Positions 21,679 through 30,268 of a DNA stretch of 44,749 bases are shown here, piece after piece (within the stretch, counting starts at the first letter, position 1; each line of letters starts with the position of its first letter). This DNA comes from Candidatus Tayloriibacteriota bacterium (lineage in GTDB: Bacteria > Patescibacteriota > Minisyncoccia > Phycocordibacterales > CAIRYW01). The notes beneath the pieces are model-generated. The model saw only the letters and a list, made by a program, of their open reading frames with translations, searched no databases and had not been told where the DNA came from. The stretch lies in contig JAQBQZ010000008.1 in the NCBI GenBank assembly GCA_028286725.1, positions 1 through 44,749 of the forward strand, written 5' to 3'. Made by a program: the position numbers and the translations under genes.

Positions 21679-22356
21679 TTATCCAACCATAATCACTTCT
21701 GGCATAACCAAGTTGAAATTGGTTGCTGTCATCGAGAGTTTCTGCTCCAAATGAATGGCAGTGCAGCCTGGCAAAGGATTGGCCACAAGCAAATCACAAA
21801 CACGTTTTCCAGCAGGGTAAGTCGAAGTTTGCAAAGTGGCAATCTCCTCGGCGTGGCAGTGCGGAGTCTCTGGAGTGCTCACCCAATAAAACATCTTCTC
21901 CGAAAGATATGCTCTAACTTCATCTGGAACCTTGCCGTAAGGAAACTCAACGTGAACATCTGATTTGGCTCCGCCGAGTTTGCCTGATCCGGAAAACTTC
22001 AAGACATCAAGCGCCCTGTTAAACAAAATTCCATCTGACGGCTCAAAACGATAGATCTCGCGAACGAGTTCAACTTCAGTATAAAGCGCACACTCAGCAA
22101 TCATTGCCTTTTTGATGATGCCTGCTACCAAAGAATTAACTCGTGGTAAAAGATTGCGAAGATCTTTTTGAAGAACCCGCAACCTCCCTGTCATATGCGC
22201 AACATATCCAGTAGGGAAGAAAGTGGCGAATGGGTCATTTTCAAAACCCAAACCATTAAGCATCGCTGTGAATGCAGATGTTGTATGTTGGAGATCCAAA
22301 TGAACCTCGAGCACAATCCCTTCGCCTTCTGGCACATTGATTCCATTCAGTTTCAT
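21679..22356 (-). CDS. GC-rich unknown 225-residue protein
   Basis: No family recognised. No signal peptide or membrane helix; several His and Cys occur in the last third (PHCHAEE about residue 180). The N-terminus (KLNGINVPEGEGIVLEVHLDL) reads like a soluble beta-rich domain. The gene is GC-rich relative to neighbours (32 of 60 bases at 21841-21900) and has its own terminator, like the genes at 2188, 11288, 28976 and 29689. It stands alone among plus-strand genes. Probably real, because the frame is long, uninterrupted and ends at a strong terminator. Confidence 0.6.
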   Translation of the reverse strand: MKLNGINVPEGEGIVLEVHLDLQHTTSAFTAMLNGLGFENDPFATFFPTGYVAHMTGRLRVLQKDLRNLLPRVNSLVAGIIKKAMIAECALYTEVELVREIYRFEPSDGILFNRALDVLKFSGSGKLGGAKSDVHVEFPYGKVPDEVRAYLSEKMFYWVSTPETPHCHAEEIATLQTSTYPAGKRVCDLLVANPLPGCTAIHLEQKLSMTATNFNLVMPEVIMVG

Positions 22357-22486
22357 AGAGTTAGTTATATTTGGTTTTGATGAGCTATTCAGGAATATTG
22401 TGCAACATAATGCTCACTTGGTCAAAGATTATACGACAATAAAAATCTTATATAATAAGGATATTTAGACTAATATGCATTAAGTG

Positions 22487-22514
22487 TTGACAAATTTTAG
22501 ACAACACATATGAT
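22487..22514 (+). promoter_or_regulatory. Near-consensus sigma70 promoter of TrmB copy 3
   Basis: TTGACA (22487-22492), 16-nt spacer, TATGAT (22509-22514), 6 nt before the ATG. The clearest leaderless promoter of the window. Confidence 0.85.
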
Positions 22515-22520
22515 TTAATT

Positions 22521-23273
22521 ATGTTAGAAACCATTTTGAACAAGCTCAACCTAGGAGAAAAGGAAATTGTAATATTTAAATTACTTATTGAGTACGGCAA
22601 ACTTTCTGCATCTTCGCTCTGCCGACTATCAGGTATTCGTAGAACCACTGTTTATAGTGTGCTTAAGGAATTAGATACGAAAGGCTTGATATCAGAAGAT
22701 GGTACAAAAACTACTGCGTATTTTTCACCTGTTACCCAAAATGAATTAGACCTCATTATAGACAAAGAAAGCAAAAAACTTGAGGAAAAGAAAAATACGA
22801 TCTCCGAATTGAGAAATATATTAAAACAAAATGTCGGCTCAAAATATCACACAGTTCCAAAAGTAAAATTTATTGAGGAGGAGGGTATAGAGCCATACTT
22901 ATCTGAAGCGACAAAAAAATGGTATGAAAGTATGGGAAGTGCAAATACGATCTGGTACGGATTCCAGGATGCATCGCTTGTAGGGAAGTATGAAAAATGG
23001 ATCGATTGGTCTTGGAAGATCGCGCCAGAGGAAATGTCTTTGAAGCTCATAACAAACTATGACGAAATAGAGGAGAAAATGAAAAACAAGAAATACGCAC
23101 ATAGAAGAAAACTTAAGAAGCTGGAGAAAACAGAATTTACTGCGACCGAATGGGTGATCGGGAATTATGTGATATATCTTCAAACTTCTCTGAAGCCATA
23201 TTCGCTTGTTGAAATACACGATGCGGTACTGGCACACAATACCCGAGAACTGTTCAAGTTGTTTTGGAAATAG
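22521..23273 (+). CDS. TrmB-type HTH transcriptional regulator (copy 3)
   Basis: 250 residues with the N-terminal winged helix (segment SASSLCRLSGIRRTTVYSVL, about 30-49) and a C-terminal region of the TrmB effector kind in which the sugar-binding-like part is degenerate. It is more distant from copies 1 and 2 (GIRRTT instead of GLNRIT), and no TTGTAA palindrome precedes it, so it probably has another target. The near-consensus promoter predicts strong leaderless expression. The DksA-like gene follows 40 bp downstream with its own -10 box. Confidence 0.82.
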   Translation: MLETILNKLNLGEKEIVIFKLLIEYGKLSASSLCRLSGIRRTTVYSVLKELDTKGLISEDGTKTTAYFSPVTQNELDLIIDKESKKLEEKKNTISELRNILKQNVGSKYHTVPKVKFIEEEGIEPYLSEATKKWYESMGSANTIWYGFQDASLVGKYEKWIDWSWKIAPEEMSLKLITNYDEIEEKMKNKKYAHRRKLKKLEKTEFTATEWVIGNYVIYLQTSLKPYSLVEIHDAVLAHNTRELFKLFWK

Positions 23274-23301
23274 ATTAGTTTCAAAGCAAAAAATACTGTG
23301 A

Positions 23302-23307
23302 TAGAAT
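23302..23307 (+). promoter_or_regulatory. -10 box of the DksA-like gene
   Basis: TAGAAT ending 6 nt before the ATG at 23314; TGTG lies just upstream. Confidence 0.6.
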
Positions 23308-23313
23308 TTCCAT

Positions 23314-23676
23314 ATGACCAAAGACAAACTAAAATACTTTGAAGGAAAACTTTCTGCTGAGAAAAAACTTCTTGAGGAAGAGCTCAAAACTGTAGGACGA
23401 CGAAACCCTCATAATCCTAATGACTGGGAACCGAAGTATACTAATACAAATACCGACACCGCCGATCAACTCGAAGTGGCTGAAGAACTTGAGAACTATC
23501 AGAACAATATTGCAATACTGAACAACCTGGAATCAAAATATAATGAAGTGCTGAAAGCAATCGAAAAGATTCATCAGAATAAATATGGAATCTGTGAAAT
23601 GGGCGGTGAATTTATCGAAATCGACAGACTTGAAGCAAATCCTTCTGCGAAAACTTGTAAGAAACATATGAATTGA
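23314..23676 (+). CDS. DksA/TraR-like protein with incomplete zinc finger
   Basis: 120 residues: a coiled-coil N-terminal part (about 1-85) and the C-terminal DksA/TraR finger region YGICEMGGEF...RLEANPSAKTCKKH. DksA-family proteins bind in the RNA polymerase secondary channel and modulate initiation. The usual CxxC...CxxC is here C-x2-G...C-x2-H, so two of four ligands have changed; zinc binding may be lost, as in DksA variants that need no zinc. The N-terminal coiled coil has an NPxDW.PKY segment in place of the usual tip, so tip function is uncertain. A perfect terminator follows at once. Confidence 0.8.
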   Translation: MTKDKLKYFEGKLSAEKKLLEEELKTVGRRNPHNPNDWEPKYTNTNTDTADQLEVAEELENYQNNIAILNNLESKYNEVLKAIEKIHQNKYGICEMGGEFIEIDRLEANPSAKTCKKHMN

Positions 23677-23717
23677 AAAAAATAATCTCAAACAATATTG
23701 TTTGAGATTATTTTTTT
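23676..23717. terminator. 42-bp perfect palindromic terminator
   Basis: 21-bp arms of the form AAAAAAATAATCTCAAACAAT and complement, A-run on one side and T-run on the other, so it can stop both strands. It starts at the last base of the DksA-like gene's stop region. Confidence 0.88.
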
Positions 23718-23752
23718 CTGGTATAAATTCATCCTCTAAAGTTTTATCTATC

Positions 23753-23845
23753 GTTATGCAATTTGTGATTATCTTACATATTGATAGAAAATTATTTTGT
23801 TGATTGAGTGTGTTCAGGAGATTATTTTACTTAAAATTGCATAAC
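23753..23845. repeat. 12-bp inverted repeat with a 69-nt interior
   Basis: GTTATGCAATTT (23753-23764) and its complement (23834-23845) flank an AT-rich segment in the 250-bp gap before the ComM-like gene. Apart from this and an AT-rich promoter-like stretch (23900-23966), I see nothing in the gap. Confidence 0.45.
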
Positions 23846-23966
23846 AAGAAAAAGCCAATTTGAAAAATGTGTACTTATAAAACATTCTATGTTTCAAACT
23901 TATACAAATATACGATATACTATAAATATATACGGCTTTTTTAATAGATAAAATTTTCTAGGATAA

Positions 23967-25511
23967 ATGAGCTTTTCTAAAATCTATAGCGGACAGAGCG
24001 ACATTATGGGAGCAAGCATTATCGATATCGAGTCTGATATATCTCGAGGACTCCATTCATTTAATATTGTAGGACTTGGGGATAAAGCTGTGGATGAATC
24101 AAAAGATCGAGTGAATTCTGCGATCAAAAACACTGGATTTGATGCTCCAAAAAGCAAAAATGAAAAAATAATCATCTCTCTCGCTCCTGCTGACATTAAA
24201 AAGGAAGGCCCAGCATTTGATCTTGGGATCGCGCTTTCATACCTTCTTTCATCAGGCGAGATACTGTTTGATACAGAGAAGAAACTTTTTCTCGGGGAAC
24301 TTTCGCTCGATGGAACATTGCGAAGTATTAATGGGGTACTCGGTATCGTAAAAGCAGCCAAAGAAAATGGATTTGAAGAAATATATCTACCGAAAAGCAA
24401 TATAAGAGAAGCGTCTCTTATAAGAGGCGTCAAAATATTCGGTATCGAAACACTGGATGAAATCATAAGACATCTTGATGAATCAAAAAGTGATAGGCCA
24501 AAAAAGAAACTTGATGCTGTAGAAGAAACTATAGTTAAAATTGAAAAAAGTGAATACAGTGCTGATTTTAAAGATATAAAAGGGCAAGACAATGCAAAAA
24601 GAGCGCTCGAGATCGCAGCCGCTGGAGGACATAATATCTTGATGTGGGGACCACCAGGAACAGGAAAGACTATGCTCGCCAAAGCATTCGCAAGTATTCT
24701 TCCGAACCTGACATATGAAGAAACGCTTGAGGCGACAAGCATTCATTCGATCGCAGGGACACTGAAAGATAATATAGTGACTTTGCCGCCATTTCGCGCA
24801 CCGCACCACACGTCGTCTCATGTTGCAGTCGTTGGAGGCGGAGCACACATTCGTCCCGGAGAGATCACATTAGCTCACAAAGGCGTTTTATTTCTTGATG
24901 AGCTTCCTGAGTTCGACAGGCGAGTGATCGAATCACTTCGAGAACCTCTCGAAGAAAAGATAATTAAAGTGTCCCGTGCAAAAGGCAACGCCACGTTTCC
25001 AGCTGATTTTATTCTCGTCGCTGCGATGAATCCTTGCCCTTGCGGAAATTATGGAAGCAAAAAAAGGTGCATCTGTAATCCTCTTACGATCAGCAAATAT
25101 AATCGAAAGATATCGGGACCTATAATGGATCGAATCGATATCTGTATCGAAGTATCGGATATTGATCATAAAACACTGAATGATTCAAAAATGGGTGAGT
25201 CATCAGAAATAGTAAAAACAAGAGTACTTAATGCAAGACAAAAACAAAAAGAAAGATTTGAAAAGTTAAATACTCAATATACAAAAAATAGTGAGATTAA
25301 AGCAAAACATATCAAAGAAATGATAGCGATAGAAGATGATGCGATTGAAGCACTTGTGGGATTCGCAGAGAAGCTTGAACTGTCACCCCGAGCGTATCAT
25401 CGAGTCATGCGACTATCGAGAACTATTGCGGATCTGGCTGGATCAGAGACTACAAATACAAATCATATTTTGGAAGCATTGCAGTTTAGGCAGAAGAGGG
25501 AAATAGTTTAA
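23967..25511 (+). CDS. comM: ComM/YifB-type Mg-chelatase-like AAA+ ATPase
   Basis: 514 residues, the family length. An N-terminal Lon-protease-like domain (ChlI N, about 20-145), then the Mg-chelatase-like AAA+ module with Walker A GPPGTGKT (about 227-234), Walker B VLFLDELPEF (about 306-315), a CPCGNYGS zinc-like loop (about 358) and a C-terminal helical domain. ComM is a hexameric helicase that promotes branch migration in natural transformation in some bacteria, which would fit DNA-scavenging CPR cells; its role here is inferred. Monocistronic and bounded by palindromic terminators. Confidence 0.93.
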   Translation: MSFSKIYSGQSDIMGASIIDIESDISRGLHSFNIVGLGDKAVDESKDRVNSAIKNTGFDAPKSKNEKIIISLAPADIKKEGPAFDLGIALSYLLSSGEILFDTEKKLFLGELSLDGTLRSINGVLGIVKAAKENGFEEIYLPKSNIREASLIRGVKIFGIETLDEIIRHLDESKSDRPKKKLDAVEETIVKIEKSEYSADFKDIKGQDNAKRALEIAAAGGHNILMWGPPGTGKTMLAKAFASILPNLTYEETLEATSIHSIAGTLKDNIVTLPPFRAPHHTSSHVAVVGGGAHIRPGEITLAHKGVLFLDELPEFDRRVIESLREPLEEKIIKVSRAKGNATFPADFILVAAMNPCPCGNYGSKKRCICNPLTISKYNRKISGPIMDRIDICIEVSDIDHKTLNDSKMGESSEIVKTRVLNARQKQKERFEKLNTQYTKNSEIKAKHIKEMIAIEDDAIEALVGFAEKLELSPRAYHRVMRLSRTIADLAGSETTNTNHILEALQFRQKREIV

Positions 25512-25517
25512 ATAGGA

Positions 25518-25613
25518 TTATGTATTAAGTATTAGGAATTAAGAATAGATTCAATAAAATACACCACGTCCTAGGACGTGGTGTATTTTATACTTAATAC
25601 ATAATTCTTAATT
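25518..25613. terminator. 38-bp perfect palindrome inside nested inverted repeats
   Basis: Inner palindrome 25554-25591 centred on CCTAGG. Outer arms TTATGTATTAAGTA (25518-25531) and complement (25591-25604), plus GAATTAAGAAT (25536-25546) and ATTCTTAATTC (25603-25613). It lies between the convergent comM and M23 genes and is a bidirectional terminator or cruciform-forming site. Confidence 0.8.
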
Positions 25614-25620
25614 CAGTATT

Positions 25621-26658
25621 CTAGTTGAAAGGATTCCAATTCCTTGTTCCCAAGATCTCAAAGTGAAGATGTGGTCCTGTTGAGTTGCCTGTGTTTCCAG
25701 ACTTACCTATAGGATCCCCTTGTGAGACAGTGTTTCCTGCTGAAACATCTACAACAGAAAGGTGAGCGTAGATTGTTTGCATACCATTATTATGCTGGAC
25801 CACGATGTAGTTTCCATATCCCCCATTGTATCCACCAGTCTTTGCAACGAGCACTTTTCCTCCCGCTGCTGCATACACCTGTGTACCTACTGGAGTTCCA
25901 AGATCAACGGCAGTTCCATATTTACCATGAAGTCCCTGAGTCTTGATACCTCCTCGAAGAGGACGTGAAAAGTATCCACTCGCAGTTTTGCTTGCTGCAG
26001 GCTTTGAAGGAGTTTTGGTTGTTACAGATACGGCAGCAGCAACTTCTCCATCTGGAATAATAATCTCGTCGCCCACAGAAACACTCGTATCTGGCATATT
26101 ATTAAAATCTTGAATCTCTCCCGCATCTCCCTTGAATTTTGCTGCAATACTTTTGAGTGTGTCCCCCTTCTTTACAACGTATTTAACTCCAGAAATAGGG
26201 AGAATAACAAGCTCTTGTCCAAGCTTGAGATCTTTTGCGCTCTTAAGGTCGTTGGCCCACATGATTGTGTTTGAAGTCACTCCGAACATTTGAGCGATCG
26301 ATTGGAGAGAATCTCCACTTCGGACAACATACACGCTCACCTTATCTGTATTAGACATCTTTTCTTCTACCTCAAGGGCAGTCCCTCCGGGCCCTGTCGG
26401 AGTTTCAAGGGCGCTATCGTCTACAATACTAAGGTCGGTTGTCTGTGTCGGGTTTGGGTTGGTATTCACCGCAGCCTCAAGCAAAGTCATTGTCTGAGAA
26501 TTGGCACTCCCTGCACTAACCGCATTTACATTAGCGTTTGCTGTATTGCCTTTTATGAGGCTCGAAAAAAAAGAACCGACACTCGCATGAGTGTCTTCTG
26601 GAGTAACAAACGATATAACAGCAACAAAAAGGCCCACTGTCATGACAGAGGCGATCAT
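25621..26658 (-). CDS. Secreted M23 metallopeptidase with two LysM domains
   Basis: 345 residues. An N-terminal hydrophobic segment (about 1-20) exports or anchors the protein. A low-complexity linker follows, then two LysM peptidoglycan-binding domains (about 110-155 and 160-203, each with VxxGDxLxxIA), another linker and a C-terminal M23 peptidase domain with the zinc ligands GLHG...D and GPHLHFEI (HxH). M23 enzymes cut peptide cross-bridges of peptidoglycan; with intact ligands this one should be active and could remodel the cell's own wall or a host's. In-frame codons upstream of the ATG have no normal start, so the signal peptide is short in positive residues. Confidence 0.92.
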   Translation of the reverse strand: MIASVMTVGLFVAVISFVTPEDTHASVGSFFSSLIKGNTANANVNAVSAGSANSQTMTLLEAAVNTNPNPTQTTDLSIVDDSALETPTGPGGTALEVEEKMSNTDKVSVYVVRSGDSLQSIAQMFGVTSNTIMWANDLKSAKDLKLGQELVILPISGVKYVVKKGDTLKSIAAKFKGDAGEIQDFNNMPDTSVSVGDEIIIPDGEVAAAVSVTTKTPSKPAASKTASGYFSRPLRGGIKTQGLHGKYGTAVDLGTPVGTQVYAAAGGKVLVAKTGGYNGGYGNYIVVQHNNGMQTIYAHLSVVDVSAGNTVSQGDPIGKSGNTGNSTGPHLHFEILGTRNWNPFN

Positions 26659-26817
26659 TTTTTTGGCAAAAGAACAGGAACGGATTATAAGGTCTTTATG
26701 TGTATCAAGAGAGTAAATAAGTTTAAATTTATATAGTAATTCTGGTATTTCTGAAAATTAATGGCTTAACAGAGCCATTTCATCGATTGGGTATGAGTTA
26801 CTATATAATAGTATCGA

Positions 26818-26883
26818 ATGGGTATCTTTAGTCAACAGAGGGGGAATATGCCTGTGGATAAGAGAATCCGTGATATATTTTAA
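26818..26883 (+). CDS. Possible 21-residue leader peptide upstream of the helicase gene
   Basis: An ATG lies 8 nt after a TATAAT box (26804-26809) and opens a 21-codon frame ending in TAA three bases before the helicase ATG. It could be a leader peptide through which ribosomes reach the helicase by coupling, or chance. It also contains a perfect DnaA box (26853-26861, complement of TTATCCACA). Confidence 0.35.
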   Translation: MGIFSQQRGNMPVDKRIRDIF

Positions 26884-26886
26884 AGC

Positions 26887-28854
26887 ATGGAAACACAAAA
26901 TGAACCTTCATATCTAAAAACCTTAAATACCCCGCAAAAACAAGCTGTTTTGACCACCGAGGGACCGCTTTTGATACTTGCAGGAGCAGGAGCAGGCAAA
27001 ACGAAGACAATTACGCACCGAATCTTACATATAATAAAACAGGGCAATAGACCTTCGTCAATACTTGCAATCACTTTTACGAACAAATCAGCAAGTGAAA
27101 TGCGTGAACGTGTCAGAAAGCTTCTTGAGGAGGATCGGGCACTTAATCAACCTGTCTCAATAGACGAGACTCCGTTTGTTTCGACATTTCACTCGCTTGG
27201 AGTACGAATGATCAAGGAGAATTCTGAATTTTTTAACCTCCCGAGACACTTCGGAATCTTTGATAAAGGGGATTCAAAGTCTGCAATCAAAGCAGCGATG
27301 GAAAATCTCGGCATTGACCCAAAGACCAACGAGCCTGCCAAGTTTATGCACTTTATTTCAAACCAGAAGGGAGGTGGTATAACCTTTGAGGAATTCAACC
27401 ACAAAGAGCCAAAAGGATATTTTGAAGAGACTGTAGCTAAAGTTTGGAGGGAATACGAACACGCGCTCAAAACTGAAAAAGCGCTCGACTTTGACGATCT
27501 ACTTTTGAAAACCTTGAAGCTGCTTCAGAATCCCGATATTCTCGAACGATATCAGAATCGATGGAAATACATTCATATTGATGAGTACCAGGACACAAAC
27601 AAAGTGCAGTATGATATCGCCAAACTTCTCGCAGGCAAACATCAAAACATTGCGGTAGTGGGAGATATTGACCAGTCGATCTACAGCTGGAGAGGAGCTG
27701 ATTTCAAAAATATTATGCGGTTTGAGAATGATTACAAGGATGCAACAACGCTTCTCCTCGAACAAAACTATCGTTCAACCAAAACAATCCTCACCGTAGC
27801 AAATACAATCATTGCAAAGAACGTGATGCGAAAAGAAAAAAATCTTTTTACAGAAAACGAAGACGGTGACCAAATCTCACTCTATATTGCAGGAGACGAA
27901 AAAGATGAAGCCAACTTTATTGCACGAACCGCAAAAATGCTTGTAAGCCAAGGGGTATCACCATCTGAAATCGCAGTACTCTATCGTGCCAACTTCCAGT
28001 CGCGAGTAATCGAAGAAGCGTGTATCAAAAAAGAATTAGCATACGAACTCATTGGTACCAAATTCTTTGAACGAAAAGAGGTGCGAGAAGTATTGTCATA
28101 CATTAAAGGAGCTTTAAATCCTGAATCACTTTCTGATCTAAAGCGAATCATCAATGTCCCAGCACGAGGAATCGGTAAAGTCACAATGCTCAAAATTTTT
28201 GAAGGAGGAGAGCATGAGCTTACTGGAGCCGTGAAGCTGAAGATCGAAAAATGGCGATCATTGCTTCAAGAAATAAAGGTCAAATCAGAAACAGTAAATC
28301 CAAGTGAGGTGGTGAAATTTGTTATAAAACACTCTGGACTTGAAATAATGTATATGGATGACAAGATCGAAGGGCCGGAAAGACTTGAAAACATTCGAGA
28401 ACTCGTAACGATCGCGACAGGATACGATGGATATGAAATAGGAGAGGGGATCGAAAAGTTTTTGGAACACACAGCACTCTCAAGCGACCAAGACGAAGTC
28501 GACAAAAAAATAGGAGTGAAGCTCATGACCATTCACGCTTCAAAAGGATTGGAATTTGATTACATATTTATAGGTGGACTTGAGCAAGGACAATTTCCAA
28601 GCGAGCGATCAAGCAAGGCAGCAAGCAAAGAAGATAGTGAAGAAGAGCGGAGACTATTCTATGTAGCACTCACAAGAGCGAGAAAGAAAATACACCTGGC
28701 ATACACTCAGATGCGAACAATCTATGGATCAAGACAGATCAATGTTCCATCAGAATTCATCGCAGATATTGGAGAGGAATTTATTCAATACGAAAATGGT
28801 GCGCCAGATGATCATGTGGATTGGAGTAAAGGACTTTTGCAATTAGACTTCTGA
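26887..28854 (+). CDS. UvrD/PcrA-type superfamily 1 DNA helicase
   Basis: 655 residues. 3'-5' DNA helicase of nucleotide excision repair, mismatch repair or replication-fork repair. Q-motif LNTPQKQAV (13-21), Walker A GAGAGKT (33-39), DEYQDTN (motif II), GDIDQSIYSWRGA (motif III), QNYRS (motif IV), TIHASKGLEF (motif V) and VALTRARKK (motif VI) are all intact. It lacks the roughly 70-residue C-terminal tail of E. coli UvrD and B. subtilis PcrA that contacts RNA polymerase. It ends in a TGA. Strong promoter-like TATAAT 78 nt upstream, with a possible leader peptide between. Confidence 0.95.
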   Translation: METQNEPSYLKTLNTPQKQAVLTTEGPLLILAGAGAGKTKTITHRILHIIKQGNRPSSILAITFTNKSASEMRERVRKLLEEDRALNQPVSIDETPFVSTFHSLGVRMIKENSEFFNLPRHFGIFDKGDSKSAIKAAMENLGIDPKTNEPAKFMHFISNQKGGGITFEEFNHKEPKGYFEETVAKVWREYEHALKTEKALDFDDLLLKTLKLLQNPDILERYQNRWKYIHIDEYQDTNKVQYDIAKLLAGKHQNIAVVGDIDQSIYSWRGADFKNIMRFENDYKDATTLLLEQNYRSTKTILTVANTIIAKNVMRKEKNLFTENEDGDQISLYIAGDEKDEANFIARTAKMLVSQGVSPSEIAVLYRANFQSRVIEEACIKKELAYELIGTKFFERKEVREVLSYIKGALNPESLSDLKRIINVPARGIGKVTMLKIFEGGEHELTGAVKLKIEKWRSLLQEIKVKSETVNPSEVVKFVIKHSGLEIMYMDDKIEGPERLENIRELVTIATGYDGYEIGEGIEKFLEHTALSSDQDEVDKKIGVKLMTIHASKGLEFDYIFIGGLEQGQFPSERSSKAASKEDSEEERRLFYVALTRARKKIHLAYTQMRTIYGSRQINVPSEFIADIGEEFIQYENGAPDDHVDWSKGLLQLDF

Positions 28855-28881
28855 TGCAGGATTTAGATTCTAGAATAATTC

Positions 28882-28912
28882 AAATGCACCGCGGCTACGC
28901 CGCGGTGCATTT
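28882..28912. terminator. Palindromic terminator (GCAC family)
   Basis: Perfect 13-bp stem AAATGCACCGCGG / CCGCGGTGCATTT with a 5-nt loop. Between convergent genes, symmetric A- and T-ends. Confidence 0.88.
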
Positions 28913-28975
28913 TGTAAATTAAAAAAATCGCACGATTGTTAGTCGTGGGAGTTAGTGATTCAAGAACGGTTTAGT

Positions 28976-29683
28976 TCACGCAATATTCCAGATAAGTGCG
29001 CCCGGTTTTGCATGTTCACGAACAATTTGCCACTCCTTTGCGTCGTAGAAAACTGCAGATGGCCATGGTGGTGGATTCCAGACTTCTTCTGAAAGTTTTT
29101 CCGGAATGTTCCATACTTGATGAGGACTACCAAAATGTGCATTTGGACGCACATTAAGATTGACCACATTTACCCTAGTATTTGGCCAGGCAATCTGAAG
29201 ACACTTCGCAGTAACCCCAGATCCACCAGAGACCCAAACTTCTTCGGGCGATTCACACAGTGATTGAATCACATCCACATAACGACTGTTAAACGCGTCG
29301 TAGTCAAATCCGATTGGGAGTAGATAAGCACCGTTTTGAGACGCATACTTTGAAGCTTCTCCAAATGTCCCGTCTTGATGCTCAGCTGTGTCGACCGTAA
29401 CACAACTAACATTGTTGAGTGAGACTACTTGTCGATGAATGTAAGTATCCTTCTCCGGAGAAGGCAGGAAGAGTTTAATCTTTTTCCCCGTAAGAAATCC
29501 AGCGGTACCGAGTGCAAATCCAGAATGTCCAAAATAACATCCTGCATAGGCCACTTCTTTTTCTCGAATCACTTCGTGAAAAAGTTGAGTGAGCACCCGA
29601 CACTTGAGACCGCCAGGATAAAGATCTCCTCGAACAACATTGAATCCTTGATGCTGTTGAATAACAGTAGGGTAATAGTTCAT
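28976..29683 (-). CDS. Short PLP-dependent (fold type II)-like protein
   Basis: 235 residues, resembling 1-aminocyclopropane-1-carboxylate deaminase or D-cysteine desulfhydrase-type enzymes: RGDLYPGGLKCR (about 18-29, with K27 in the place of the PLP lysine), GHSGFALGTAGFLTGKK (about 52-68), and SGGSGVTAKCL (about 152-162, possible phosphate-binding loop). Family members are usually 300 or more residues, so this is a shortened form. Substrate unknown. It follows the cupin gene by 5 bp and is probably co-transcribed. GC content is higher than its neighbours'. Some similarities could reflect another Rossmann-like fold. Confidence 0.5.
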   Translation of the reverse strand: MNYYPTVIQQHQGFNVVRGDLYPGGLKCRVLTQLFHEVIREKEVAYAGCYFGHSGFALGTAGFLTGKKIKLFLPSPEKDTYIHRQVVSLNNVSCVTVDTAEHQDGTFGEASKYASQNGAYLLPIGFDYDAFNSRYVDVIQSLCESPEEVWVSGGSGVTAKCLQIAWPNTRVNVVNLNVRPNAHFGSPHQVWNIPEKLSEEVWNPPPWPSAVFYDAKEWQIVREHAKPGALIWNIA

Positions 29684-29688
29684 AATTT

Positions 29689-30144
29689 TTATTCCGTTTT
29701 GACCATTTGGAGACGATCAGTTGATGTTGCATTGCGATAGTCGTTGCCGACCACCAAAAGAGTGAGTCCATCTGGTCCCGCATGAACAGAATGTGCTACA
29801 AGTGACCCGATGCTATAGCAATCTCCAGGAGAAAGTTCATGCCCCTGAAAAGATTGTCTTTCCGCAGGAATATTTATTTCAACCTTAACCTGACCTCTAC
29901 CTGCAAAACAGATGAGCACATGTGAACCTTCATGGGTGTGAAGTTTTACCTCCCCATTAGGAGGAAACTTAATCCACCCTAAACCGAATGGCTTTTCACC
30001 CGATGTATCACAGAGTATGTCGGTGCCTAGAGCATCACTATGATGCATCTGTCCCCAACCAACCTGACTAGGTAATAGGATTACTTCACCACGCAGTTCA
30101 AATAACCTTTGTGCCCGAAAATCAGGCGGAGCAAATTTTTTCAT
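29689..30144 (-). CDS. Single-domain cupin protein
   Basis: 151 residues. The cupin signature is clear: motif 1 HTHEGSHVLICFAGRG (HxH(x)3-type metal ligands with the downstream Gly) and motif 2 LSPGDCYSIGSLVAHSVHAG. A small beta-barrel that probably binds a metal and a small molecule; the reaction cannot be named. The first 30 or so residues resemble no known domain. It forms a two-gene unit with the PLP-like gene, so both may act on one amino-acid-like substrate. Mildly GC-rich. Confidence 0.8.
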   Translation of the reverse strand: MKKFAPPDFRAQRLFELRGEVILLPSQVGWGQMHHSDALGTDILCDTSGEKPFGLGWIKFPPNGEVKLHTHEGSHVLICFAGRGQVKVEINIPAERQSFQGHELSPGDCYSIGSLVAHSVHAGPDGLTLLVVGNDYRNATSTDRLQMVKTE

Positions 30145-30268
30145 ATTATATTTCTACACCAGTTCAACTCACTGGACAAAGCCGTTCTTTTCAAAGAGCA
30201 GTAAACATTGTCTTTATACTTTACTTATTACGCGTGGCAAATAGCACTCGCGAGTGATAGATACCACC

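Noticed and set aside
26853-26861. Single perfect DnaA box as a second origin
   Set aside because: One isolated 9-mer is expected by chance in 45 kb; no cluster, AT tract or parS-like sites accompany it.
28852-28854. UGA recoded as glycine (as in Gracilibacteria/Absconditabacteria)
   Set aside because: TGA ends the helicase, PLP-like and 11288 genes at natural protein ends, and conserved genes contain no in-frame TGA.
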